Shown in pieces: positions 54,361 to 62,143 of a stretch of 64,000 bases of DNA (position 1 is the stretch's first letter; the number at the start of each line of letters is the position of its first letter). The notes under the pieces were generated by a model. That model saw nothing but the letters and a program-made list of their open reading frames with translations, was not told the origin of the DNA and did no database searches. A program made the position numbers and the translations under genes. The stretch comes from Paenibacillus_E sp964253085 (GTDB taxonomy: Bacteria; Bacillota; Bacilli; Paenibacillales; NBRC-103111). The stretch lies in assembly GCF_964253085.1 (NCBI RefSeq), contig NZ_CAXUQH020000001.1, forward strand, positions 7,874,001 through 7,938,000. Reading direction: 5' to 3'.

Positions 54361-54540
54361 TACGACTCTTACTCTTACTTCTACTGCCACTTTATTGCTA
54401 CTGCTACTTTTATCTACCACATCAACATCAACATTTACATCTACGTCTACTTCTACATCTATATATACTTTCTACTCTTATTACTACTCCCTCTGCTCTA
54501 CCACATCTGCTACTACCTCAACCACTCCAACTTCCCCCAT
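54361..54540. repeat. G-poor low-complexity tract (CTAC/CATC repeats)
   Basis: The + strand is an irregular run of CTACT, CTTCTAC, CATCAAC and TACATCTAC units with very few G. It resembles the tracts at 89-243 and, on the other strand, 31890-32110. It codes for nothing. It ends about 25 bp before palindrome quartet D. The preceding 54120-54360 is also A/C/T-rich and shows no gene. Confidence 0.65.
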
Positions 54541-54567
54541 AGCGGCCCACAACGCACATCAACAAAT

Positions 54568-54754
54568 TTAACTGGGTTTTATGTAGCTAGTTTTGCTGAT
54601 TTTCACCAGATAACTAAAATAACTGGATTTCATGTAGGTATTTTCCGTTCAAAGTCGCCAACTCACCCAATCAGGCCAAAATAGCTGTACTTTTTCCATC
54701 TAATCGTCCGTTTTGATGATTTGCGGCTATATTAGCTGTATGTTTTCCAGTTAG
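54568..54754. repeat. Palindrome quartet D
   Basis: 23-bp 9-5-9 palindromes at 54568-54590, 54619-54641, 54681-54703 (ATAGCTGTA / TCCATCTAA) and 54732-54754 (TTAGCTGTA / TCCAGTTAG). Start spacings are 51, 62 and 51 bp. It lies between the converging AlkA-like and TetR genes. Confidence 0.82.
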
Positions 54755-54829
54755 TTTGCCGTGTGGGCTTGCTACTCTTCTACTGGGTTGGGAAGTACGT
54801 TAGCATCACGCTACTTCTTACGCGCCACA

Positions 54830-55390
54830 TCAAGCCCGCAATCCCCGCAAATACGTCTGCAACAATCGACGCAAGCTCTCATCTCGGTCCAGCCCCATGC
54901 GGAATCCATTCCGATGCTCGAGCGAGGCGAATCCGTGCACCATGCTCCGAAAACCGCGCACCACATGCAGCGCGTCTTCTTCACTGAGCCCATAAGGCTC
55001 AAGAATACGAAGCAGGAAGCTCACAACCCCGGCGCCGACCTCTTTCAGCTCGGGATCTTCATAATCAGGCAGCGCTGATATCGCCTCGTACAAACCCGGC
55101 TGCTTCCGGGCGAAATCTACATAAGCCACACCCGCAGCCAACATTGCTTCATCCTCAGCTTTGCCAATCACGGCTTCGATCATCGCTTCTTTCACGAGGA
55201 CTAACCCCTGCTTAGAGAGCTGCTTTCGCAGATCAGGCAAACCCTTGATATGATTGTAAAGGGAAGGTGTTTTGATATTTAGTTTGGTCGCCAGTGCAGC
55301 AAGCGAAAGCTGCTCAATCCCTTGTTGATCTGCGAGTTCTATCGCTGCCTGCAGGACCGTTCCTGCATCTAATCCTTGTCGAGTAGCCAT
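54830..55390 (-). CDS. TetR-family regulator
   Basis: 186 residues with an N-terminal HTH (LDAGTVLQAAIELADQQGIEQL; LAALATKLNIKTPSLYNHIKG) and a WHG-type C-terminal ligand domain (VVRGFRSMVHGFASLEHRNGF). It starts 15 bp after the stop of the MBL-fold gene on the same strand and is likely cotranscribed with it and represses the shared promoter. Confidence 0.9.
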   Translation of the reverse strand: MATRQGLDAGTVLQAAIELADQQGIEQLSLAALATKLNIKTPSLYNHIKGLPDLRKQLSKQGLVLVKEAMIEAVIGKAEDEAMLAAGVAYVDFARKQPGLYEAISALPDYEDPELKEVGAGVVSFLLRILEPYGLSEEDALHVVRGFRSMVHGFASLEHRNGFRMGLDRDESLRRLLQTYLRGLRA

Positions 55391-55405
55391 TTTATGCCCC
55401 TTTTT

Positions 55406-56131
55406 CTAAATTGTCGCTGATACACCTTGAAATTTCGCTGATGCTTCTTCAAGTGCTGCATCCAACACCGCTGCCGGTTGTTCGATCATCCGTCCATGTC
55501 CGACTGCCAGTAAGCTGGGTTCTAGCTGCCTCAATCTGCGCGTACTCGCCAAGGAAGCTTCTTTACTCCAAGTCGCCATCGCTGGGAACGGGAACCAGAA
55601 TTTTACCACACCTGATACTGCTACTCCGCCTCGTACTTGGAAAGCATCCCCGGCGATCAACGCCTGGCTACGTACATCAAGGAAAGCCATGGAACCTGGT
55701 GTATGACCAGGTGCAGCGAATGCTTGCAACGAACCGATTCGATCCCCATCGGCCAGCAGCACATCCGGTTTTGTCTGAATCCCTTTCGGGACGCCACCCT
55801 TAATCGGCGTTTGAGGCTCATCCGCTTCCAGCTCCACGTTGCCTGCCAACAACTTCGCATCCCTTCTGGAGATGTAGACTCGTGCTTGAGGTAATTCCTT
55901 TTTCAAACCGTCTAGTGCACCAATATGATCCCCATGCGCATGTGTCAGAACGATACGTGTAATCGGCTTCCCAATTTGCTTTGCCGCCTGCAGGATACCT
56001 TTCACACTGAATGGCAAAGCCGCATCAATCAAGGTTAGTTCGGATTCTTCCTCCACCAAGTAGCAGTTCACTGGGAACATTCTCGGCATAAAAGCCAGCT
56101 GATATAAATGACCGATTCGCGTTATTTTCAT
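55406..56131 (-). CDS. MBL-fold metallo-hydrolase
   Basis: About 241 residues with the zinc motif THAHGDH, NCYLVEEESELTLIDAA near the N-terminus and AAPGHTPGSMAFLD. It is a cytosolic hydrolase of the glyoxalase II-like group; its substrate is unknown. ATG 56131 follows TGGAGG at a good distance. First gene of an operon with the TetR regulator. Confidence 0.88.
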   Translation of the reverse strand: MKITRIGHLYQLAFMPRMFPVNCYLVEEESELTLIDAALPFSVKGILQAAKQIGKPITRIVLTHAHGDHIGALDGLKKELPQARVYISRRDAKLLAGNVELEADEPQTPIKGGVPKGIQTKPDVLLADGDRIGSLQAFAAPGHTPGSMAFLDVRSQALIAGDAFQVRGGVAVSGVVKFWFPFPAMATWSKEASLASTRRLRQLEPSLLAVGHGRMIEQPAAVLDAALEEASAKFQGVSATI

Positions 56132-56291
56132 GTTCAACGCCTCCATTTAACTATTTATATTAGTATAATAACTAATGTCATTAGTTTTGTAAATAGGCTG
56201 CTGTGCAATTGTCTGAGTGTTCTTTATTAGACTGTGGTAAAATAGTTCTCATATTTGTCCTACAGTCCATACAAAGTGAGTGAGGTACCTA

Positions 56292-57368
56292 ATGAATACT
56301 GAAACATTAGCACTTTTTAAAACATTAACCGAGATGCAGGCTGCTCCTGGCTTCGAACGAGAGATCCGTGCATTTGTACGCGGCGAGTTAGCCAAATATA
56401 CCGATGAGTTCGTGCAAGATGGGCTCGGCAGCCTATTTGGAGTTGTACGCGGCGATGAAACAGGACCGCGCATCATGGTGGCGGGCCACTTCGACGAGGT
56501 CGGCTTCCTCGTAACTGGCATCACCGAGCACGGCACGGTCAAGTTCCAGCCGCTCGGCGGCTGGTTTAGTCAAGTGCTGCCCGCGCAGCGCGTGCAGATC
56601 ATGACGGCGAACGGACCGATCATCGGTGTGATCGGCTCCGTTCCTGTGCACTTGCTGGACGAAGCTGCGCGCAGCAAGCCCGCAGACATCAAGACGATGT
56701 ACATTGACATCGGCGCCGAAGACAAAGCCGATGCCATCGCCATCGGCATCAAGCTCGGGCAGCAGATCGTGCCGATCTGCCCGTTCACACCACTGGCCAA
56801 TCCGAAGCGGATTTTGGCCAAAGCTTGGGACAATCGCTACGGCGTCGGCCTCGCGATTGAGCTCTTGAAGGAGCTTCACGGCGGGCCGAAGCTCCCGAAC
56901 GTCCTGTACGCGGGAGCCACCGTACAGGAGGAGGTTGGCCTGCGCGGCGCAAGAACGGCTGCGAATATGATTCAGCCTGACCTGTTCTACGCGCTGGATG
57001 CAAGTGCAGCGGGCGATATGACTGGCGACCGCCAAGCTTTCGGGCAGCTAGGGCGCGGAGCGCTGCTGCGGATCTTCGATCCCACGATGATTACCCACCG
57101 TGGGATGGTCGAGTTCATTCTGGATATGGCGGAGACGCATAAGATCCCATATCAGTACTTCATCTCGCAAGGCGGAACGGATGCGGGGCAGGTGCACTTG
57201 CAAGGCAACGGGATTCCATCCGCTGTAATCGGGGTATGCGCGCGCTACATTCACACCTCCACGTCGATTCTTCACGTGGATGATTACGCCGCGGCGAAGG
57301 AACTGCTAATCAAGCTAGTGCAAGCCAGCGATCGCACGACTTTAAACACCATTCTTTCGCAAGCCTAA
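56292..57368 (+). CDS. M42-family metallopeptidase (YsdC/FrvX type)
   Basis: 358 residues. Metal ligands and catalytic residues are visible: His in VAGHFDEVGFL, bridging Asp in AWDNRYG, EE in VQEEVGLRGA, Asp in ALDASAAGDMTG and His in ARYIHTSTS. It is a cytosolic dodecameric aminopeptidase of the TET group. ATG 56292 has GAGG six bases upstream. Followed by a perfect terminator. Confidence 0.93.
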   Translation: MNTETLALFKTLTEMQAAPGFEREIRAFVRGELAKYTDEFVQDGLGSLFGVVRGDETGPRIMVAGHFDEVGFLVTGITEHGTVKFQPLGGWFSQVLPAQRVQIMTANGPIIGVIGSVPVHLLDEAARSKPADIKTMYIDIGAEDKADAIAIGIKLGQQIVPICPFTPLANPKRILAKAWDNRYGVGLAIELLKELHGGPKLPNVLYAGATVQEEVGLRGARTAANMIQPDLFYALDASAAGDMTGDRQAFGQLGRGALLRIFDPTMITHRGMVEFILDMAETHKIPYQYFISQGGTDAGQVHLQGNGIPSAVIGVCARYIHTSTSILHVDDYAAAKELLIKLVQASDRTTLNTILSQA

Positions 57369-57384
57369 GTGGTGTATTTAACAT

Positions 57385-57421
57385 AAAAAGCGCAACAAGA
57401 TGAACTCTTGCTGCGCTTTTT
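57385..57421 (+). terminator. Terminator of the M42 peptidase gene
   Basis: AAAAAGCGCAACAAGA pairs with TCTTGCTGCGCTTTTT around TGAAC. Confidence 0.88.
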
Positions 57422-57554
57422 GGCATTTCATCGACTACAGGAAACTTTTACTTACATACGTAAAAAATTGACATTTTTTTCATAAATATAGAACTAATGT
57501 TCCAATATATGGTACAATTAGCAATATAACTTGTTCTTAGAAAGAAGGATACCC

Positions 57555-58004
57555 ATGACTACATGCATTCGTGAAGCAACACCCCAGGATACATCAGCGA
57601 TTAGTTCACTCGTTTCTCATCTTACTGGCAAAATGATTTCCCCTTTACATATTGAAAATAGGCTGCATAACATGCGCGATAATCCGGACGAATTGCTTTA
57701 TGTCTATGAAGAAAAGAATCGGATTCTCGGTACATTAAGCTTTCGTATCCGCAGAGATCGTGAAGCACACAATCTAACATTTAGTGAGATTTCGGTTATT
57801 TCCTTTAAGCAAGATCCCGATCCCGACAGTAACCAAGCACCTTTGGAGCAATTGAGAAGCTATGCCGAACAGCTTGCAAGTGATCATAATTGCTCTGGCA
57901 TGATGTGGCTTACTGACGTAGAATCCACTGACAAATCCCGAACCGCCCAATCGCCCATCGGCTTTCATGAAACCGGCTACCGTTTTGTCAAACGTTTCCT
58001 CTAA
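57555..58004 (+). CDS. GNAT-like N-acetyltransferase
   Basis: 149 residues, opening IREATPQDTSAISSLVSHL as GNAT enzymes do, with a central beta strand ILGTLSFRIR and the C-terminal GFHETGYRFVKRFL. The acetyl-CoA loop (Q/RxxGxG/A) is not clear; QLRSYAEQLASDHNCSGMMW stands in its place, so activity is uncertain. ATG 57555 has AGAAGGA upstream. It is followed closely by a DUF2500 gene. Confidence 0.7.
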   Translation: MTTCIREATPQDTSAISSLVSHLTGKMISPLHIENRLHNMRDNPDELLYVYEEKNRILGTLSFRIRRDREAHNLTFSEISVISFKQDPDPDSNQAPLEQLRSYAEQLASDHNCSGMMWLTDVESTDKSRTAQSPIGFHETGYRFVKRFL

Positions 58005-58059
58005 CTAGGAGGAAGTCGATACACCCTATTCTATCAATACTACGAAGGAGTGCTTACAT

Positions 58060-58431
58060 GTGCTGGCTGGATTAAATGAAGGAGCTTTAAGTAAGCTTGT
58101 CCTTATCCTCTTCATCCTCATCCTTATTCTCGTGGTTGGCATCTTTCTATCCATTATTATAAAATCTCTTTCGGTCTGGACCTCCAATAACAATGCACCT
58201 ATCCAAGACAGATTCTGTAAGGTTGTTGCTAAACGGATCCAGCTCTCCGGAAGCACCAGTAATTTAAGTGCGAACACCTCTTACTATGTTACTTTTGAGT
58301 TCGACGACCGGAGCAGAATGGAACTGTGGATAGGCCGGCAGCAGTTTGGCTATATGGTCGAGGGTGATATAGGAAATTTAACTTTTCAAGGCACTCGTTT
58401 CAAAGAATTCGAACGCAAGAAAGCAATTTGA
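58060..58431 (+). CDS. DUF2500 (YhhM-like) membrane-anchored protein
   Basis: 123 residues: one N-terminal membrane segment (about 12-36) and a small beta domain (VVAKRIQLSGSTSN, YYVTFEFDDRSRMELWIG, VEGDIGNLTFQGTRFKEFER) typical of DUF2500. GTG start with GGAG upstream. Function unknown. Confidence 0.85.
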   Translation: MLAGLNEGALSKLVLILFILILILVVGIFLSIIIKSLSVWTSNNNAPIQDRFCKVVAKRIQLSGSTSNLSANTSYYVTFEFDDRSRMELWIGRQQFGYMVEGDIGNLTFQGTRFKEFERKKAI

Positions 58432-58513
58432 GCAATTCCACGAATACGTAAGCATTCACAAGAAAAAACAAAAAAATAGGCATATTCGCACCGATATTTG
58501 AATAATCTGAATA

Positions 58514-58967
58514 TTTACAATATTTTAATAATGGGCTATTATAAATCCAAGGCACACAGAGAGGACAACCCGCACCAGACGGTGCAGTATCAACTTAGAG
58601 CCTAACCAACTTATAGGAGAGGGGATAGTCCATTGGACCACGTTAGCGAAGCATGCTACTCACTTGCGTTCTAAACGACAGGAGCCAAGTGCAGGAACGT
58701 CCCACTCGTTCATCCAGCATGCGGGAAATCAGATCAGGCAGGTCATCATTCGAGGAAAGGATCAGAAGTGAGGGACTTGTCGTATGGTTGATTAAATGGG
58801 CAATTAACTAAGAGGAAAGGACACTTTAACTTTGAGGCAAATGTATCGATTTCGATTTCAGCAACTGACTTGCGAATTTTCGGGGAATGGAGTGTGCGGA
58901 AGAACAATTGAATAGGCAAAATGACTCATAGAGACCTCCGGTTATCATGGATAAGCGGGGGCCTCTA
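58514..58967 (+). ncRNA. Orphan transcription unit: structured RNA or micro-peptide mRNA
   Basis: A promoter TTTACA (58514-58519), 17-bp spacer, TATTAT (58537-58542) starts transcription near 58549. A hairpin at 58929-58967 (TAGAG...CCGGTTATC / GATAAGCGG...CTCTA) ends it. Between lie a perfect GCACC-AGAC-GGTGC hairpin (58572-58585), CACTTG/CAAGTG and GAACG/CGTTC pairings, and no ordinary gene. Two tiny frames have ribosome sites: TTG 58633 (13 codons, after GGAGAGGGG) and ATG 58841 (24 codons, MYRFRFQQLTCEF...). I match it to no known RNA family. Confidence 0.45.
58929..58967. terminator. Imperfect terminator, possibly bidirectional
   Basis: TAGAGACCTCCGGTTATC pairs with GATAAGCGGGGGCCTCTA with a few mismatches around ATG. 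It could end the orphan unit and/or the minus-strand kinase gene. Confidence 0.6.
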
Positions 58968-58984
58968 TTTGCGTTCACACGATG

Positions 58985-60130
58985 TTATATGTTGGGTAGC
59001 TGAGCCTTCTGAACAATCGGTAATCGGACAATGAAGGAAGTCAGTTCTTCTATCCCGCTTTCCACTGTAATCGATCCGTGATGCATCTCCACGATCTTCT
59101 TCGCGATCGACAAGCCCAGCCCATTGCCGCCCGCCATACGATTTCTGGATTTATCTGCTTTGTAGAAACGTTCAAATATATGCGTCTGATCCTCTTCCGG
59201 AATGCTAGGCCCATTATTCGATATCCGCGTTACAGCCTCTTCCCCGTTACTGACCACTCGAACACGAATTGTTCCGCCAACAGGCACAAATTTCACTGCG
59301 TTGTGGATGAGGTTCGTCCATACCTGACTGAGCAGATCCTCATCGGCATCAACAGTTACAGAATCCAGCTCGATATCCATTTCAATATCTTTATCCACCC
59401 ACTGCGGCTCACAAGCGAGAATGTGATTACGCAACTGTTTATCCAAACGATAGCTCTTCGGTTCAAAAGGGTGATGCTGCGACTCCAAGGATGTCAGTTT
59501 TAGCAGATTATCGCTGAGCTTGGATAAACGAACACTTTCCGTTTCAATGATGGTCAAATAATGCTTACGCTCATCAGATGACAGTTGATCATTCTGCAGT
59601 GCGCGGGAGAATCCGCTAATGGAAGTTAAAGGCGACTGGATCTCATGAGAGACGTTCGAAATAAACTCCTGCCTCATTTTCTCTAATTGCCCGAGATCGG
59701 TCGCCATTTGATTGATGGACTCCGCTAACTCCACGAAAGGCCCATTCCGCGGGTTATTATCTACCAACACATTGAAATCCCCTCTCGACATGCTGCGGAT
59801 CGCTTGATTCAAACTTTGGAAGAAAATCAATTGATGCTTCCGCATAAATTGGCCAAGAATGGCCATCGTAATCCCCCAGAGGAACATGCCTCCGATACAA
59901 TTGATCAGCTGTACAATGACTTCCGCAGGCCGTTTCCCCAGCTGTGCGTAGAGATGTTCCGTGCCATAGAAGGCAACTAGCCAATACACGATAATAAGAA
60001 TAAATATCCCTAAGCCAAAAAAGAAGCCGCCTATTCGTTGGAGAATGGACTGCTTATTATTCTGGCTCATTCTCCGCTTCTTCTGTCTTTCTCTCCGCTC
60101 TCTTCTCTCTGCTCTGTGCCGATGATTCAC
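58985..60130 (-). CDS. Sensor histidine kinase
   Basis: 381 residues: an Arg-rich N-terminus, two membrane segments (about 33-55 and 72-95) with a very short outer loop, HAMP, HisKA with H162 in SNVSHEIQSPLTS, and HATPase (NLIHNAVKF, GNGLGLSIAKKI). Many kinases have HELRTPL here. A short sensor loop suggests it senses the membrane. Its start overlaps the response regulator stop by four bases. Confidence 0.92.
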   Translation of the reverse strand: MNHRHRAERRERRERQKKRRMSQNNKQSILQRIGGFFFGLGIFILIIVYWLVAFYGTEHLYAQLGKRPAEVIVQLINCIGGMFLWGITMAILGQFMRKHQLIFFQSLNQAIRSMSRGDFNVLVDNNPRNGPFVELAESINQMATDLGQLEKMRQEFISNVSHEIQSPLTSISGFSRALQNDQLSSDERKHYLTIIETESVRLSKLSDNLLKLTSLESQHHPFEPKSYRLDKQLRNHILACEPQWVDKDIEMDIELDSVTVDADEDLLSQVWTNLIHNAVKFVPVGGTIRVRVVSNGEEAVTRISNNGPSIPEEDQTHIFERFYKADKSRNRMAGGNGLGLSIAKKIVEMHHGSITVESGIEELTSFIVRLPIVQKAQLPNI

Positions 60131-60801
60131 TTCAGTACCTCCAAACGGTAGCCCAAGCCTCGAATTGTAGCGATGCGAAAAGCATGCCGCTCCTCAGGAA
60201 ATCGCTCACGCAGCCGATTAATATGCACATCGACGGTTCGCTCATTGCCTTCATAGTCAAACCCCCAAATCTGCTCGATCAGTTGATCGCGCGAGAAGGT
60301 TTTGCCCGGGTAGCTCGCGAGTTTATAGAGCAGTTCGAACTCCTTGAGCGGCAGCGTGATACTATCTGCGCCAACGGTAACTTCATAGGTTTTGCGATTC
60401 ATACTTAAATCGCCAGCCTGAATCGTTTGCGAAGAAGCGATTCTGTAGCGCTTCAGCAGCGCTCTCACTCGCATCGCCAGCTCAAGCGGCTCGAAGGGCT
60501 TGGTCAGGTAATCATCTGCACCAAGCTCGAAGCCCTTAACCTTCTGGGCTGTTTCTGCTTTGGCTGTTAGCATGAGTATCGGAAGATCATAATGCTCTCT
60601 GAGCTCTTTGCATAGCGTCCATCCGTCCATGTTCGGCATCATCACATCGAGGATAACCATATCGACTTGGACGGTTTGCAGCTTTTTGAGCGCTTCGGCG
60701 CCATCCGCGGCCTCGACGACATCGAAGCCCTCGTTCAGCATGAAAACACGGACAAGCTCACGAATATACGGATCATCATCTACGATCATAATGGGTGCCA
60801 T
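60127..60801 (-). CDS. OmpR-family response regulator
   Basis: 224 residues: receiver with DDD at 8-10, phospho-site D52, LTAKAETAQKVKGFELGADDYLTKPF; then a winged helix (LKEFELLYKLASYPGKTFSRD, TVDVHINRLRERF). Partner of the overlapping kinase gene; target genes unknown. Confidence 0.93.
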   Translation of the reverse strand: MAPIMIVDDDPYIRELVRVFMLNEGFDVVEAADGAEALKKLQTVQVDMVILDVMMPNMDGWTLCKELREHYDLPILMLTAKAETAQKVKGFELGADDYLTKPFEPLELAMRVRALLKRYRIASSQTIQAGDLSMNRKTYEVTVGADSITLPLKEFELLYKLASYPGKTFSRDQLIEQIWGFDYEGNERTVDVHINRLRERFPEERHAFRIATIRGLGYRLEVLK

Positions 60802-60989
60802 GGTTCATTCATCCTCACTTCTTGAAGTTCTTGTCTGCTTTAGACTGTGGATATGATAGAAATTAGCATAAAGGAGCAATATAAACTGAATTTAAACCAG
60901 AAGCCTATTTTGCAAATGAAAGGGCTTTATTTGGAAAATGTTTTATGATAAATTTGGGAAAAGGAACAGTTTGGGGGGTTGTGGCCTGT

Positions 60990-61475
60990 ATGACAAATAA
61001 CACATTGGCGGATTTCAACAAGCTGACTACCGCGGAAGCGGAAGCCCTGTTTAGGCGTGAGGTGCTATCGGAAGGATTCGCAGGTTTTAGGCGGTTACTC
61101 GACAGTCTCACGGATGCAATCAAAGCCGCGGGGGACACAGAGATGGATACCGTGGAACAGTCGGTTGCGAAAGCAAAACGACTTTTTCCAAAACCCGTTG
61201 ATTTCAGTCCATCTTGGGAGAAGATTTGGCCAGAGCTCGAAAGTACAATAGCTGCCAAGAAACACATTTTCGCAAACATCTCACACGCGGAGAGAGCCGG
61301 TGAATGGCAGGTTATCATGGATAACCCACTCGTGGTGCAAGAGGTCGTCTGCTACCCTGCATTGACGTTCGAGGATGCGGCCTATCTGTATGCTTATTTT
61401 CGACCGCAATTAGAGAAGTCGGAATACATTCGTCTACAAAAAATTCAAACGGTCATTCAGGAAATCGGCAGTTAG
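60990..61475 (+). CDS. Hypothetical soluble protein
   Basis: 161 residues, mostly helical, with an Asp/Glu-rich N-terminal half (TTAEAEALFRREVLSEGFAGFRRLL) and FEDAAYLYAYFRPQLEKSEYIRLQKIQTVIQEIG at the end. I recognise no family. ATG 60990 is preferred, since GGGGGG lies upstream; an ATG at 60945 is weaker. It is short enough to be dispensable and lies alone between two unrelated units. Confidence 0.65.
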   Translation: MTNNTLADFNKLTTAEAEALFRREVLSEGFAGFRRLLDSLTDAIKAAGDTEMDTVEQSVAKAKRLFPKPVDFSPSWEKIWPELESTIAAKKHIFANISHAERAGEWQVIMDNPLVVQEVVCYPALTFEDAAYLYAYFRPQLEKSEYIRLQKIQTVIQEIGS

Positions 61476-61487
61476 GATCACTTCAGA

Positions 61488-62027
61488 TCACTTCAATTTC
61501 TCCTTCATCCACTCACACCAATACAAATCCGTATCTACCTTCATTGTGGCTTTATGCACCAGTACATACATGCCGAAGGCATCATCACCAATTTCTAATT
61601 GATCGAGCGGTTTCTCACTTCCTTCTTGGAGCTTATCCATCAGGAGGTTGAATCGCTCTTTTTTCTTCTTATAATACACTTCGCGTACCGCGAGCATCTT
61701 CCTCGCCTGTTCTTTATCCACTAAGCCGATGCAGTACACCTTAAGAGCAAGCTCATCCCTCGTCACAGGTTCATCCGTTGGCTCAGCAATCCATCCCCGT
61801 AAGGCATCCTTCCCTTGCTCCGTGATGGAGTAGACTTTCTTATCTGGCTTATCAGATTGAGGAACATGTACGAAAGCGACGTGCCCCTTTTGCTCTAATT
61901 GCGCTAAGAGTGGGTATATCTGGCTATGTTTGGCTGACCAAAAAGGCTGAATATGCTGCATAAGCTCATACCCCGAGCGGGAGTTTTTGGTTAAAAGGCT
62001 TAGTAATCCATATGAAAGGGTATTCAA
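61488..62027 (-). CDS. PadR-family regulator
   Basis: 179 residues: winged HTH with LSYGLLSLLTKNSRSGYELMQHIQ, SQIYPLLAQLEQKGHVAF and VYSITEQGKDALRGWI, then a long C-terminal helix for dimerisation (Vir_act_alpha_C type). It is divergent from an MDR transporter gene and most likely represses it. The operator at 62043-62058 fits the family. Confidence 0.92.
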   Translation of the reverse strand: MNTLSYGLLSLLTKNSRSGYELMQHIQPFWSAKHSQIYPLLAQLEQKGHVAFVHVPQSDKPDKKVYSITEQGKDALRGWIAEPTDEPVTRDELALKVYCIGLVDKEQARKMLAVREVYYKKKKERFNLLMDKLQEGSEKPLDQLEIGDDAFGMYVLVHKATMKVDTDLYWCEWMKEKLK

Positions 62028-62042
62028 TAGCGCTCCTCCTTT

Positions 62043-62058
62043 ATGTCATTATTGACAT
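62043..62058. promoter_or_regulatory. PadR-type operator ATGT-N8-ACAT
   Basis: ATGTCATTATTGACAT is a perfect palindrome with the half-sites ATGT and ACAT eight bases apart, the published spacing for PadR sites. It lies 15 bp before the PadR start and 86 bp before the transporter start, in the shared intergenic region. Confidence 0.7.
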
Positions 62059-62143
62059 ATAAACTTATCGGTAGTATGATGATTTTCATTCAAATTATAG
62101 AGAATACTATCGTTAAGATCAATGATAGAGTGGAGGCATTATT

